NCBI RefSeq assembly: GCF_005887635.2
Contig: NZ_CP040818.1
Span: 496,001-560,000, forward strand
Source of the DNA: Paroceanicella profunda
Lineage (GTDB): Bacteria > Pseudomonadota > Alphaproteobacteria > Rhodobacterales > Rhodobacteraceae
DNA: 64,000 nt
Direction: 5' to 3'
The translations under genes were made by a program, and so were the position numbers. The notes beneath the pieces are model-generated. The model ran no database searches, had not been told where the DNA came from, and worked only from the letters and a program-made list of their open reading frames with translations. This document shows, piece after piece, positions 9,018 to 20,324 of the stretch. Each line of letters starts with the position of its first letter. The stretch's first letter is position 1.

Positions 9018-10436
9018 TCAGTTCCAGCGGTCGATGATCTTCTCGAGCCGCAGGCCGTCCTCGTTGGGCGGGTTGGTGCGCACGTACTCGTAGTTCGCCG
9101 TCGGGTCGTAGGGCGTGACGGTGAGGCCCAGGTGCGCCACGGTGAGCAGGCCCATGGCCGAGAGCAGGTTGTAGGCGGCCACGAATTCGTCACGCTGGGC
9201 GGAGACGAGGTCGGAGCGGGCTTCCAGCAGGGTCTGCTCGGAATCCAGCACGTCGAGCGTGGTGCGCTCACCATATTTGGCTTCCTCGACCACACCGTTG
9301 AAGGCCACCTCGGCCGCGTCGATCTGCTCCTGGTTGGCGCGGATCGAGGCGCGGGCCACGGCAAGGCCGGACCAGGCGAGCTGCACGGACTGGCGGATGG
9401 TGCGGGCGGTGTCCTGGGTCTCGGCGCGGCGCTGCGCCACGATGGCCTCCGCCTGGCGGACGATGCTGTCCAGCTCGCCGCCGCGGTAGAGCGGCACCTG
9501 GATCTGCAGCTGGATGAGGGCGCCGAGCGTGTCCTCGTTGGTGGAGGTGTCGTGGAAGGCGGCCTGGGCATGGTCATAGTAGACCGAACCGTTCAGGGTG
9601 AGCAGCGGGTTCAGCCCGGCCTTGGCGAGCTCGACGTCGTGCATCGCCGCCTCCTCGGTGTAGCGGGCGGAGACCAGCACGGGATGCTCGCGCATCGCCA
9701 CGGCTTCGGCAGCGGCCTCCGAGGCCGGCAGGTCCGGGATCGGCGGCGGCGGGGCGAGATCGGTCGCCTCCTCCCCCACCGCGGCCAGGAAGGCGGCGCG
9801 GGACTGGGACAGCGAGCCGGTGCTGGCCGCCAGATTGGCCCGCGCGGCGGCGAGGGCCGCCTCGGCCTGGCTCACGTCGGTGCGGGTGACCTCGCCGACA
9901 TCGAACCGGTCCTGCGTGGCGCGGAGCTGCTCGTTGATCACGCGGACGTTGTTGCGCGCGATGTCCACGAAGCGGATGTCGCGGCGCACGTCCATGAAGG
10001 CGGTGGCGGCGTCCAGCAGCACGTCCTGCTCCACCCCGGTGAGCGAGGAGCGCGCCGCGAGCACGGAGGCCACGGCGCTGTCGATCTGCGCCTGGGTGCG
10101 GCCGAAGCTGCCCAGGGTGATCGACCCGTCGATCGAGGCGCCGCCCTGCAGCTGGGTGGTGTCCTCCGGACCGACGGTGCGGCCCTGGCGGGTGAATTCC
10201 GACACGGCGCCCACCGAACCGTTCGCGGTGATGTCGGGCAGGAGATCGGAGCGGGCCTGCGCCACCTGCTCATCGGCCTGGAGCAGCCGGGACCGGCTGA
10301 TGCGCAGGGTCGGGTTGCTCTCGTAGGCCTTCACGAGAGCGTCAGGCAGGGTCTGGGCGGTTGATGCCACCGGCATCGCCAATCCGAGCGCAACCGCGAT
10401 CCCGGCGATTGCGCGCCGCGAATTGTCCAGATTCAT
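9018..10436 (-). CDS. tolC: TolC-family outer-membrane channel
   Basis: Outer-membrane exit duct of type I secretion or multidrug efflux systems, 472 residues. A signal peptide (IAGIAVALGLAMPVASTAQT) precedes the mature start LPDALVKAYESNPTL, which is typical of TolC. Two repeats of long coiled-coil helices alternate with strands; RTTLDVLDSEQTLLEARSDLV in the second repeat is a classic TolC motif. The ATG at 10436 has GGAGAG upstream. It lies 59 bp downstream of the Pcm-like gene on the same strand, so the two are probably co-transcribed. Its inner-membrane partners are not in the window. Confidence 0.95.
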   Translation of the reverse strand: MNLDNSRRAIAGIAVALGLAMPVASTAQTLPDALVKAYESNPTLRISRSRLLQADEQVAQARSDLLPDITANGSVGAVSEFTRQGRTVGPEDTTQLQGGASIDGSITLGSFGRTQAQIDSAVASVLAARSSLTGVEQDVLLDAATAFMDVRRDIRFVDIARNNVRVINEQLRATQDRFDVGEVTRTDVSQAEAALAAARANLAASTGSLSQSRAAFLAAVGEEATDLAPPPPIPDLPASEAAAEAVAMREHPVLVSARYTEEAAMHDVELAKAGLNPLLTLNGSVYYDHAQAAFHDTSTNEDTLGALIQLQIQVPLYRGGELDSIVRQAEAIVAQRRAETQDTARTIRQSVQLAWSGLAVARASIRANQEQIDAAEVAFNGVVEEAKYGERTTLDVLDSEQTLLEARSDLVSAQRDEFVAAYNLLSAMGLLTVAHLGLTVTPYDPTANYEYVRTNPPNEDGLRLEKIIDRWN

Positions 10437-10495
10437 CCGTCTCTCCAGTCCCGATCGTTCGGAGGCCGGCCTCGCGGCCAGCCGTATTGCGCAAT

Positions 10496-11149
10496 TCAGA
10501 ATGCGAATTCCTGTTCTTTAGCGAACCCTAGAAGGACGGGGGCGGTGGCGTCAAATACATTCCGCCACGCAACCGATGCGTTGCCGCAGGTTCCGACCCG
10601 GCACTGGCCGTAGGGCCCGTCGACGAAGATCGCGATGATCTGCCCGCCGGGTTTCACCTGGTCGATGATCGCCTGCGGCACCTGCTCGACACCGCCGTTG
10701 ATGAACACGAGGTCGAACGGGCCCTGCGCCGCGGCGCCGGCGACATGCGGGCCGTTCTCGACCATCACCGTGTCCGCGCCGGTCTCGGACAGGGCGGCGG
10801 CGGCGACCCTGGCGAAGTCCGGGTCCTCCTCCACGGCGACAACGGCCGCGGCGAGCCTGGCCAGCACGGCGGAGGAATACCCGCAGCCCGGGGCGATATC
10901 GAGCACCAGCGCGTCAGGGCCGGGGTTCACCGCATCGAGCATCTTGGCGAAGACGCGCGGGTCCAGCAGGACGCGATTCTCGGCGATCGTCACGTGCTCG
11001 CCCACATAGGCGACGTCGCGCAGGTCCACCGGCACGAACTTCTCGCGCGGCACTTCGAGCATCGCGGCGATGATGGGATAAAGCGTCACGTCGGAAGGCC
11101 GGATCTGGCAATCCACCATGGCGGTGCGGGCGGCGGCGAAATTGGTCAT
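10496..11149 (-). CDS. Protein-L-isoaspartate O-methyltransferase-like protein
   Basis: A 217-residue SAM-dependent methyltransferase of the Pcm family, which repairs isoaspartyl damage in proteins. It has the N-terminal ARTAMVDCQIRPSDVT segment, REKFVP, the SAM motif VLDIAPGCGYSSAVLA, the acidic VVAVEEDPDF, and a FDLVFINGGVEQVP motif II region. It departs from true Pcm at motif I (APGCGY instead of GTGSGY). Members of this subgroup usually precede tolC in Rhodobacteraceae, as here, so the real function could be specialised. The ATG 11149 is preceded by AAGG. Confidence 0.85.
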   Translation of the reverse strand: MTNFAAARTAMVDCQIRPSDVTLYPIIAAMLEVPREKFVPVDLRDVAYVGEHVTIAENRVLLDPRVFAKMLDAVNPGPDALVLDIAPGCGYSSAVLARLAAAVVAVEEDPDFARVAAAALSETGADTVMVENGPHVAGAAAQGPFDLVFINGGVEQVPQAIIDQVKPGGQIIAIFVDGPYGQCRVGTCGNASVAWRNVFDATAPVLLGFAKEQEFAF

Positions 11150-11416
11150 GTTCGGGCCTTGGCTACACTCGGTTGGCTCAGGTTTTGCCACAAAAGGTGT
11201 TAAGGGGCAATCACTGCCCCCGCCCCGGAGGCTCGCGCCGTCACCGCGGCCGCAACGGCCCGCGGCACCGCGCTCCTTTCGCCCTCCGCCTGCCGTTCCC
11301 GGCTGTCGATTCACCTTTCCGGCCTCGGTCGCACAGGCGCCACCGCCCTCAACCCTGCTCTCCCGCCCCCTCCCGCGCTCTGCGCACAGGGTGCGGGCCC
11401 GGGCGCGGATATCCGC
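11150..11416. other. Intergenic stretch upstream of tRNA-Cys
   Basis: No gene is evident between the Pcm-like start and the tRNA-Cys promoter. A 6-bp inverted repeat, GGGGCA(ATCAC)TGCCCC at 11204-11220, lies in the leader region of the Pcm-like gene and may be regulatory. Confidence 0.4.
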
Positions 11417-11445
11417 TTGTCTCCGTCTGCGCGGCTTGCTATAGC
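11417..11445 (+). promoter_or_regulatory. Sigma-70-type promoter for tRNA-Cys
   Basis: TTGTCT at 11417-11422 and TATAGC at 11440-11445 are separated by exactly 17 bp, and each matches 4 of 6 consensus positions. A GC-rich discriminator (CCCCGC) follows, as in stringently controlled stable-RNA promoters. The tRNA begins 28 bp after the -10 element. Confidence 0.55.
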
Positions 11446-11473
11446 CCCGCTGACTGCGGTGCGGGCGTTTTCC

Positions 11474-11547
11474 GGCGACGTGGCGGAGTGGTTACGCAGC
11501 GGATTGCAAATCCGTGTACACCGGTTCGATTCCGGTCGTCGCCTCCA
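11474..11547 (+). tRNA. tRNA-Cys (anticodon GCA)
   Basis: A 74-nt cloverleaf. The acceptor GGCGACG pairs with CGTCGCC, discriminator T is followed by an encoded CCA, the anticodon stem is GCGGA/TCCGT with loop TTGCAAA, and the T arm reads CCGGTTCGATTCCGG. Anticodon GCA decodes UGC/UGU. Confidence 0.97.
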
Positions 11548-11670
11548 GCAACGAGCTGCCTGCCCGCAGTCACCGCGCCCCTTCGAGCGGGGCTGAGCCC
11601 GGCCCGTCCGGGGGTGTTCCGAGCCCCGCCAGACCGGGGGGTGTCCTGCAAAGGGAAGCCCAGCCGCGTG

Positions 11671-12393
11671 ATGAACCCGTTCTCCAAAACCCCCGAGGCC
11701 CGCGCGCTGCGCCGTCAGCGCGACCTTGCGCGCTGGTCCGAGCCGCCGACCACATGGTGGGGCAGGTTCCGCGCCTGGGCGAACATGCTGCTGCAGGACC
11801 ACGGCATCTTCCGGCTGATCTACCCCAATTACCACCGGCTCGGCAGCCGCGGCGCGCGCTCGGCCCAGCCGTCTCCCGGCCTGCTGCGGCGCTTCGCGCG
11901 CGAGGGCGGGCGCACGGTGATGTCGCTGCGCGGCGGCATGCTGTTCGGGTCGCTGCCGCTGGAGATCCTCGCCTGCAAGGAGCTCGGCCTCACCTTCACC
12001 CGGGTGCGGGTGCGCTCGCGCGAGCTGCCCAGCCGGGAGGAGTTCCGCGAGCTCGTCGCGGCGATGCGCAGCGCCGAGGCGCCGGTGCTCTATCACTGCA
12101 AGTCCGGCGCGGACCGGGCGGGTTTCGTCTCCGTGCTGCACATGCACCTGATCGAGGGCCAGCCGCTGGAGGAGGCCTTCGGCCAGCTCTCCGCCCGCTA
12201 CGGCCATTTCAAGCACGCGAAGACCGGGATCCTCGACCGGTTCTACGAGACCTGCCTGGCCGAGACCGCCGGCACGGGCATGGGCCTGGAGGAATGGGTC
12301 GAGACGCGCTATGATCCCGCCGCCATCAAGGCCGGCTTCCGCAGCACCGGGCTGATGTCCTGGGTGGTCGAGCGGGTGCTGCGCCGGGAGTGA
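11671..12393 (+). CDS. Tyrosine/dual-specificity phosphatase-like protein
   Basis: A 240-residue cytoplasmic protein with the cysteine-phosphatase signature HCKSGADRAG (HCx5R form) at about residues 132-141. It resembles the bacterial DSP-like proteins that carry a basic N-terminal segment. Upstream motifs GRTVMSLRGG and LTFTRVRVRSRELPSREE fit the beta-strand and general-acid loop. The ATG at 11671 lies 12 bases after AAGGGAAG; a GTG directly before it is an alternative. It is monocistronic, between tRNA-Cys and cobT. The substrate (protein, lipid or nucleotide phosphate) cannot be deduced. Confidence 0.8.
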   Translation: MNPFSKTPEARALRRQRDLARWSEPPTTWWGRFRAWANMLLQDHGIFRLIYPNYHRLGSRGARSAQPSPGLLRRFAREGGRTVMSLRGGMLFGSLPLEILACKELGLTFTRVRVRSRELPSREEFRELVAAMRSAEAPVLYHCKSGADRAGFVSVLHMHLIEGQPLEEAFGQLSARYGHFKHAKTGILDRFYETCLAETAGTGMGLEEWVETRYDPAAIKAGFRSTGLMSWVVERVLRRE

Positions 12394-12423
12394 CCCTCGC
12401 CGGCGCCGGCCCGCGCCCGGGCA

Positions 12424-13434
12424 TCAGGCGTCCGAGACGCCCGCCTCCGCGAAGCTCGCCATGCCGGTGTGGCAGGCCAGCGCCGCCCTCACCACCGGGA
12501 TGGCCAGCGCCGCGCCGGACGCTTCGCCCAGCCGCAGCCCGAGCGCGAGCAGCGGCTGCTTTCCCAGCCGTTCCAGCAGCTTGCCATGTCCCGCCTCGGC
12601 GGAGACATGGCCGGCGAGGCAATGATCCAGCGCCCCGGGCGCCATGCGGGCGAGAACCGAGGCCGCCGCGCAGGTGATGAACCCGTCGAGCAGCACCGGG
12701 ATGCGCGCGGCCCGTGCCCGGGCCATGGCCCCGGCCATCGCGGCGATCTCGCGCCCCCCGAGGCAGCGCAGCGCGGCCAGCGGCGTTGCCAGCGCCTCCG
12801 GGTTCGCGGATATCCCGGCGCGCACCACCTCGGCCTTGCGGGCGAGCCCCGCATCGTCGATGCCGGTGCCCCGGCCCACCCAGCCCTCCGGGTCTCCGCC
12901 CCAGAGCGCCGTGGCCAGCGCCGCGGCGGAGGTGGTGTTGCCGATGCCCATCTCGCCGGTCACCAGCAGGTCGGCCTCCGGGTCCACCGCGTCCCAGCCG
13001 GTGCGCAGGGCGGCGACCAGCTCCGCCTCCGTCATCGCCGGGCCTAGGGTGAAATCCGCCACCGGCCGGTCCAGCTCCAGCGCGTGCACGGTGAGGGTTG
13101 CTCCGGCCACCGCGGCAAGCTGGTTCACGGCGGCGCCGCCGTGGCGGAAGTTCTCCACCATCTGCGCCGTCACCTCGGCGGGAAAGGCGGAAACGCCGCG
13201 CGCCGTGATGCCATGATTTCCCGCGAACACCGCCACCTGCGGCCGGGCCAGGGCGGTGAGCGGCGCCCCGCGCCAGCCTGCGTACCAGATCGCGAGGTCC
13301 TCCAGCCGCCCGAGGGCGCCGGGGGGCTTGGTAAGGCTCGCGTCGCGCTCCCGCGCCAGGGCTGCCGACGCCGCGTCGAAGCCGGGGGCCGCCCGGACGA
13401 GGGCCGCGAATTCCGCCGCTGTGGAGAAGGTCAT
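12424..13434 (-). CDS. cobT: Nicotinate-nucleotide-dimethylbenzimidazole phosphoribosyltransferase
   Basis: CobT makes alpha-ribazole phosphate, the lower-ligand precursor of cobalamin. The 336 residues match the usual 340-350. It carries [13 protein letters not shown] near the N-terminus, [32 protein letters not shown] (nucleotide-binding loop) and [16 protein letters not shown]. The catalytic Glu probably lies in the C-terminal [12 protein letters not shown] segment. Start ATG is at 13434. It is transcribed divergently from cobS with a 76-bp gap, so the two nucleotide-loop assembly genes share a promoter region. I found no cobalamin riboswitch in that gap; it is too short. Confidence 0.96.
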   Translation of the reverse strand: MTFSTAAEFAALVRAAPGFDAASAALARERDASLTKPPGALGRLEDLAIWYAGWRGAPLTALARPQVAVFAGNHGITARGVSAFPAEVTAQMVENFRHGGAAVNQLAAVAGATLTVHALELDRPVADFTLGPAMTEAELVAALRTGWDAVDPEADLLVTGEMGIGNTTSAAALATALWGGDPEGWVGRGTGIDDAGLARKAEVVRAGISANPEALATPLAALRCLGGREIAAMAGAMARARAARIPVLLDGFITCAAASVLARMAPGALDHCLAGHVSAEAGHGKLLERLGKQPLLALGLRLGEASGAALAIPVVRAALACHTGMASFAEAGVSDA

Positions 13435-13510
13435 GTCGGGCTCCCGTGATTGTCTTGTGCCGCGCCGCCTGTCTATATGGCCGCTCCCCGCCCCCGCAAG
13501 AGACAGCCCC

Positions 13511-14284
13511 GTGACCGAGCCCGCCTCTCCGCCCTCCCCGCTGGTCTCGCCGCAGGATTTCGGCGCGGCGGCGGTGCTGCTGACCCGCCTGCCGTTTCCG
13601 GTGGACCATGGCGCCGTCGGCGCGCGGCTGGCCGCCTCGGCCTGGGCCTGGCCCGTGGTGGGCGCGGCGCTGGGGGCCGTGGCCGGCACGGCGCTGGTGC
13701 TGGCGCGGATGGCCGGGCTGCCGGACGGCGTGGCCGCGGCGCTGGCGCTCGCCCTCATGGCCCTCGCCACCGGCGCCCTGCACGAGGACGGCCTGGCCGA
13801 TTGCGCCGACGGGGTCTGGGGCGGGCGTGACCGGGCACACCGGCTCGAGATCATGAAGGACAGCCGGATCGGCAGCTACGGCGCGCTGGCGCTGCTGCTG
13901 GTGGTGCTGGCGCGCTGGTCCGCCCTCGCCGCCCTGCCCGGCTGGACCCCGGTGGCGGCACTGGCGCTTTGCGCGGCGGTCTCCCGCGCCGCCATGGCCG
14001 CGGCGATGCGGATGCCCAACGCCCGGGGCTCCGGCCTCTCCGCCGGGGTCGGACGCCCGCCGCTGCGCGCCGTCCTGCTCGGCGCGGCGCTCTGCCTCGC
14101 CGGCGGCGCAGTGGGGTTGGGCGGGGCCGGGGTGCTCGCCTGCGCCCTCGCCGGGGCCGGCGGGCTCGGCGTGTGCCTGCTCGCCCGGGCGCGGCTGGGC
14201 GGACAGACCGGCGACGTGCTGGGCGCCACCCAGCAGATCTCGGAAATGGCAGCCCTGGCGGGAGTGGCGGCCTGCCTCGGGTGA
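13511..14284 (+). CDS. cobS: Adenosylcobinamide-GDP ribazoletransferase
   Basis: CobS is the membrane enzyme that joins adenosylcobinamide-GDP and alpha-ribazole to form adenosylcobalamin (or its phosphate), using the product line of the divergent cobT. The protein has 257 residues and several Ala/Leu/Val-rich transmembrane helices. The family signature [16 protein letters not shown] is present, with Asp residues that bind Mg2+. [12 protein letters not shown], and [20 protein letters not shown] near the C-terminus, complete the identification. The start is GTG at 13511; no ATG fits the conserved N-terminus, and AAGAGA lies upstream. Confidence 0.95.
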   Translation: MTEPASPPSPLVSPQDFGAAAVLLTRLPFPVDHGAVGARLAASAWAWPVVGAALGAVAGTALVLARMAGLPDGVAAALALALMALATGALHEDGLADCADGVWGGRDRAHRLEIMKDSRIGSYGALALLLVVLARWSALAALPGWTPVAALALCAAVSRAAMAAAMRMPNARGSGLSAGVGRPPLRAVLLGAALCLAGGAVGLGGAGVLACALAGAGGLGVCLLARARLGGQTGDVLGATQQISEMAALAGVAACLG

Positions 14285-14504
14285 GGGGGCCCGGCGGGCA
14301 ACCCGGTGAAAGGCCGCGAGGCCCACGCAGCGAACGGCGGCCCGGGTGGCGGCCGCACCCGTGGGCCCGGGGCCCGGACCACGGATGTCCGCCCGCGGGG
14401 AGAAACCTGCCGCCTGCCGGCCCGGGCCCGCCCGCGACCCGCTGCGCACCGCACCCTCACCCCCACCGGCAGGGCCGGCGCGCAACGTCCTGCCCGCACG
14501 CATG

Positions 14505-14533
14505 AAAAAACCCGCACCGGGGGCGGCGCGGGT
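14505..14533 (-). terminator. Rho-independent terminator of carD
   Basis: On the minus strand ACCCGC...GCGGGT forms a GC stem followed directly by six T residues (the A run at 14505-14510). It lies 37 bp past the carD stop codon. Confidence 0.8.
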
Positions 14534-14569
14534 CAATGACGTGTCGGGCCGGGCCCGATAGCGGAAGGA

Positions 14570-15088
14570 TCAGGCTGCGCGGCAGTCCAGCAGCTCATCC
14601 ACCTTCTTCGCGGCGCGCTGCTCGTCGACACCGTCGACGGCCGCCACTTCGCGGGTCAGACGCTCGAGGGCAGCCTCGTAGAGCTGGCGCTCGGAGTAGG
14701 ACTGCTCGCGCTGATCGTCATTGCGATGCAGGTCGCGCACCACTTCGGCGATCGAGACGAGATCGCCCGAGTTGATCTTCTGCTCGTATTCCTGAGCGCG
14801 GCGCGACCACATGGCCCGCTTCACCCGCGCCCGCCCCTTCAGGGTCTCGAGCGCCTTGCCGACGATGTCGGGCGTGGACAGCGAGCGCATGCCGACCGAA
14901 TCAGCTTTCGCCGTGGGGACGCGCAGGGTCATCTTGTCCTTCTCGAACGAGATAACGAAGAGCTCCATCTTCAGACCGGCGATTTCCTGAACCTCGATCG
15001 TGAGAATGCGACCGACCCCGTGGGCCGGGTAAACGACGTAATCGTTCGGCCGGAACTCCGGCCTCCCATCCGTCTTAAGTTTCGTCAT
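14570..15088 (-). CDS. carD: CarD/CdnL-family RNA polymerase-binding regulator
   Basis: CarD-like proteins bind the RNA polymerase beta subunit and the upstream edge of the -10 element and stabilise open complexes, notably at rRNA promoters. The 172-residue protein starts with FRPNDYVVYPAHGVGRI, the Tudor-like RNAP-interaction domain. A helical DNA-binding domain follows, with RARVKRAMWSRRAQEYEQKI containing the key Trp that wedges at the -10 edge. ATG 15088 has GGAAGAGG upstream, and a strong terminator follows the gene, so it is a single-gene unit with a long leader. Confidence 0.95.
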   Translation of the reverse strand: MTKLKTDGRPEFRPNDYVVYPAHGVGRILTIEVQEIAGLKMELFVISFEKDKMTLRVPTAKADSVGMRSLSTPDIVGKALETLKGRARVKRAMWSRRAQEYEQKINSGDLVSIAEVVRDLHRNDDQREQSYSERQLYEAALERLTREVAAVDGVDEQRAAKKVDELLDCRAA

Positions 15089-15206
15089 TGCCTCTTCCTC
15101 TTACGGACCTGCGGCGCACCCTCCCTCCACAGAAACGGATACCCCAGGACTGCCTGCATGACAGCCTGAGGAGGCTTCGTCTGGCGAGAGAAACGGGCCC
15201 CCCGGG

Positions 15207-15221
15207 CAGGTCAGAGACCTG
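15207..15221. promoter_or_regulatory. Inverted repeat in the carD leader
   Basis: CAGGTC-AGA-GACCTG is a perfect 6-bp inverted repeat about 120 bp upstream of carD. An AT-rich block at about 15250-15300 contains TATATAAGC on the minus strand and is the likeliest promoter. The repeat would then lie in the early transcribed region or just downstream of the start site. The 295-bp gap between carD and fdxA holds no gene. Confidence 0.35.
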
Positions 15222-15383
15222 ACACGTGAGCCGTGCATCCAACATTGTGTCGCTTATATAGCATCATATTGGCGATTCTGGAAGATGGGCGCACGTAATT
15301 CGTGCAGACGCAGTTAACCAACGTCCGGAATACTCAGGTACCGTAAGGCCTTCCCGCGCGGTGGCTGCGGGAGGGCGGGTCGC

Positions 15384-15722
15384 TCAGTTGCCCTCGCCGG
15401 GCTCCGCGGAGAACATGCTTTCCAGCTTGCCGGCCTTGCCGTCATTGGCTTCGGCGTCCGGCAGGGCGTCGCGGCGCTGTACGATATTCGGCCAGGCTTC
15501 GGAGTACTTGCGGTTGAACTCGACCCACTGCTCCATGTCCGGCTCGGTGTCCGGACGGATGGCGTCGGCCGGGCACTCGGGTTCGCACACGCCGCAATCG
15601 ATGCACTCGTCCGGGTGGATGACGAGCATGTTCTCGCCCTCGTAGAAACAGTCCACCGGGCAGACCTCGACACAGTCCGTGTATTTGCAGGCGATGCAGT
15701 TGTCCGTGACGACATAGGTCAT
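15384..15722 (-). CDS. fdxA: 7Fe ferredoxin (3Fe-4S + 4Fe-4S), FdxA type
   Basis: A small cytoplasmic electron carrier of 112 residues, the standard length for FdxA/Azotobacter FdI-type proteins. The Cys pattern C9, C12, C17, C21, C25 and C40, C43, C46, C50 reproduces the FdI ligand set shifted by one. It therefore predicts one [3Fe-4S] and one [4Fe-4S] cluster. The start at 15722 gives [17 protein letters not shown], the canonical N-terminus; an in-frame ATG 21 bases upstream would add unconserved residues. It lies downstream of the S4-protein/helicase pair on the same strand. Confidence 0.95.
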   Translation of the reverse strand: MTYVVTDNCIACKYTDCVEVCPVDCFYEGENMLVIHPDECIDCGVCEPECPADAIRPDTEPDMEQWVEFNRKYSEAWPNIVQRRDALPDAEANDGKAGKLESMFSAEPGEGN

Positions 15723-15834
15723 GTAGGCGGCCCCGTATTCCACAGAAAAAGGGTGTGAAGCACTTACGCTTCTGCAGTCCCCGGCGTTTTATGGCCGGCC
15801 CGTGACGGGTTCAAGGGGGGATTTGCCCTGCGGT

Positions 15835-16125
15835 TCAATTCGCCCCGGATACGGCCGGGGTGTCGACCGGCTCATAGAGCGTCCGGGCTTCCGGTGCCGG
15901 GCCGCGGCGCTCGCCCAGGGCGCGAATCCGGATCACCAGAACCGTGTTGCCCTGCGGGAAGGTCAGCACGTCCCCCGGCCGCACGGTGGCGGCCGGTTTC
16001 TCGGTTCTGGCGCCATTGATGCGCACCTTGCCGGCACCCGCGACCTTGGCCGCCAGGCCGCGCGTCTTGAAGAAACGCGCCTGCCAGAGCCACTTGTCGA
16101 GGCGGATGCCGGGGCCGTGCTGCAA
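15835..16125 (-). CDS. S4-domain RNA-binding protein (Hsp15/HslR-like)
   Basis: A 96-residue protein beginning IRLDKWLWQARFFKTRGLAAK, the S4 RNA-binding fold of the Hsp15 family, which rescues stalled 50S subunits with attached peptidyl-tRNA. The S4 core continues VRINGARTEKPAATVRPGD. The only usable start before the S4 motif is TTG at 16125, 7 bases after the helicase stop, so translation probably depends on coupling to the helicase. The C-terminal 25 residues are less conserved. Conservation next to the helicase is a common alphaproteobacterial arrangement. Confidence 0.88.
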   Translation of the reverse strand: MQHGPGIRLDKWLWQARFFKTRGLAAKVAGAGKVRINGARTEKPAATVRPGDVLTFPQGNTVLVIRIRALGERRGPAPEARTLYEPVDTPAVSGAN

Positions 16126-16132
16126 TCGTCGC

Positions 16133-19273
<3,141 letters not shown>

Positions 19274-19337
19274 GTCCGCCCTTCGGGTGGGTCCGTGGCC
19301 GCGGCGCCCGTGCCGTCAGCCTCTCCCGCTCATATCG

Positions 19338-19958
19338 TCAGATATCGGGGCCGTCCACCTCGGCTGCAAGACGCTCGACCGAGTCGTTCACCTGTTCGCG
19401 GTGCGGGTTGAGCGCCTGCGCGGCGCGATAGGCCGCCAGCGCGCCCTTCAGCTCGCCGGTCTGCTCCAGGATGATGCCGAGCCCGGCCAGCGCCCCGAAA
19501 TGCTTCGGGTTCAGCGCCAGCGTGTGCTCGATGTCGGGCACGGAAAGGCCCGGCAGGTCCATCATGAAGAAGGTGGTGGCGCGGGCGTTCCAGGCCTCCG
19601 CGAACTCCGGCTCATGGTCGATCAGCGCGGAGAAATGCTCCACCGCCGCCTCGTAATCCTCGGCATTCAGGGCGTCCTGCCCGCGGCGCAGCAGCAGGTC
19701 GGCGGTGTCGGAGCCGGATTCGGACCAGAGCTCGATCACCCGCTGCTCGATACGCTCCGGCGCCGGGGCGTCCTCCTGCGCGAGGCGCTCCAGCAGGATG
19801 CCGAGCTCCTCGTCATGGTTCGGGCGGCTCTGCTCCACGGGTTCGGTCACGGGCCCGTCGGGCAGGGCCTCGCCGCCGGGCACCATCGCCTGCGCAAGCA
19901 GCGGCGCCGGCGCCGCCAGCGCCCAGAGCATGATCAATGTCTTTTGAACTCCAGCCAT
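19338..19958 (-). CDS. Periplasmic TPR-repeat protein
   Basis: A 206-residue protein with a signal peptide (KTLIMLWALAAPAPLLAQA) and about three tetratricopeptide repeats in the second half: DLLLRRGQDALNAEDYEAAV, AWNARATTFFMMDLPGLSVPD and FGALAGLGIILEQTGELKGA. TPR domains mediate protein contacts; the partner is unknown. The start at 19958 is chosen because it opens the signal peptide. It is divergent from the SCP2 gene, with a 75-bp shared promoter region. Similar TPR proteins are common in Rhodobacteraceae without an assigned role. Confidence 0.8.
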   Translation of the reverse strand: MAGVQKTLIMLWALAAPAPLLAQAMVPGGEALPDGPVTEPVEQSRPNHDEELGILLERLAQEDAPAPERIEQRVIELWSESGSDTADLLLRRGQDALNAEDYEAAVEHFSALIDHEPEFAEAWNARATTFFMMDLPGLSVPDIEHTLALNPKHFGALAGLGIILEQTGELKGALAAYRAAQALNPHREQVNDSVERLAAEVDGPDI

Positions 19959-20033
19959 GTGGCCTAGATTACCATCGAACGTAAATAAATCGAGTGGCGG
20001 GCACGCCTTGCCCCTCACAAAACGGAGAGCAGG

Positions 20034-20324
20034 ATGAGTGAGATGGTCAAGGCCGGCGTGAAGGCCCTGCGCAAGAAGGTCGGAGACCGGAAGTTCGACG
20101 GATCGGTGCGCTTCGTGATCCGCGACGAAGGCTCGATCCGCATCGACGAGAACGGCGTGAGCATCGATGATTCGGACGCCGAGGTGACGCTCACCGCCAG
20201 CGTGGACACGTTTCGCGGCATCATCGAGGGCAAGGTGAAGCCGGCCACCGCCTTCATGACCGGTCGGCTGAAGGTCGACGGCTCGATGGGAACCGCGATG
20301 AAGCTCGCGGGCCTCCTTGGCTGA
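20034..20324 (+). CDS. SCP2 sterol-binding-domain protein
   Basis: A stand-alone SCP2 domain of 96 residues. Such domains form a hydrophobic pocket that binds lipids, fatty acyl chains or sterols. The segments GSVRFVIRDEGSIRIDENGV, DAEVTLTASVDTFRGIIEG and the terminal AFMTGRLKVDGSMGTAMKL are typical. ATG 20034 has GGAGAGCAGG upstream. The gene overlaps the following hydrolase by 8 bp, so the lipid-binding protein and the lysophospholipase-like enzyme probably work together, perhaps in lipid handling (inference). Confidence 0.9.
   Translation: MSEMVKAGVKALRKKVGDRKFDGSVRFVIRDEGSIRIDENGVSIDDSDAEVTLTASVDTFRGIIEGKVKPATAFMTGRLKVDGSMGTAMKLAGLLG

Noticed and set aside
13435..13510. Possible cobalamin riboswitch between cobT and cobS
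   Set aside because: The 76-bp gap is far too short for the roughly 200-nt structure, and no B12-box-like sequence is seen.
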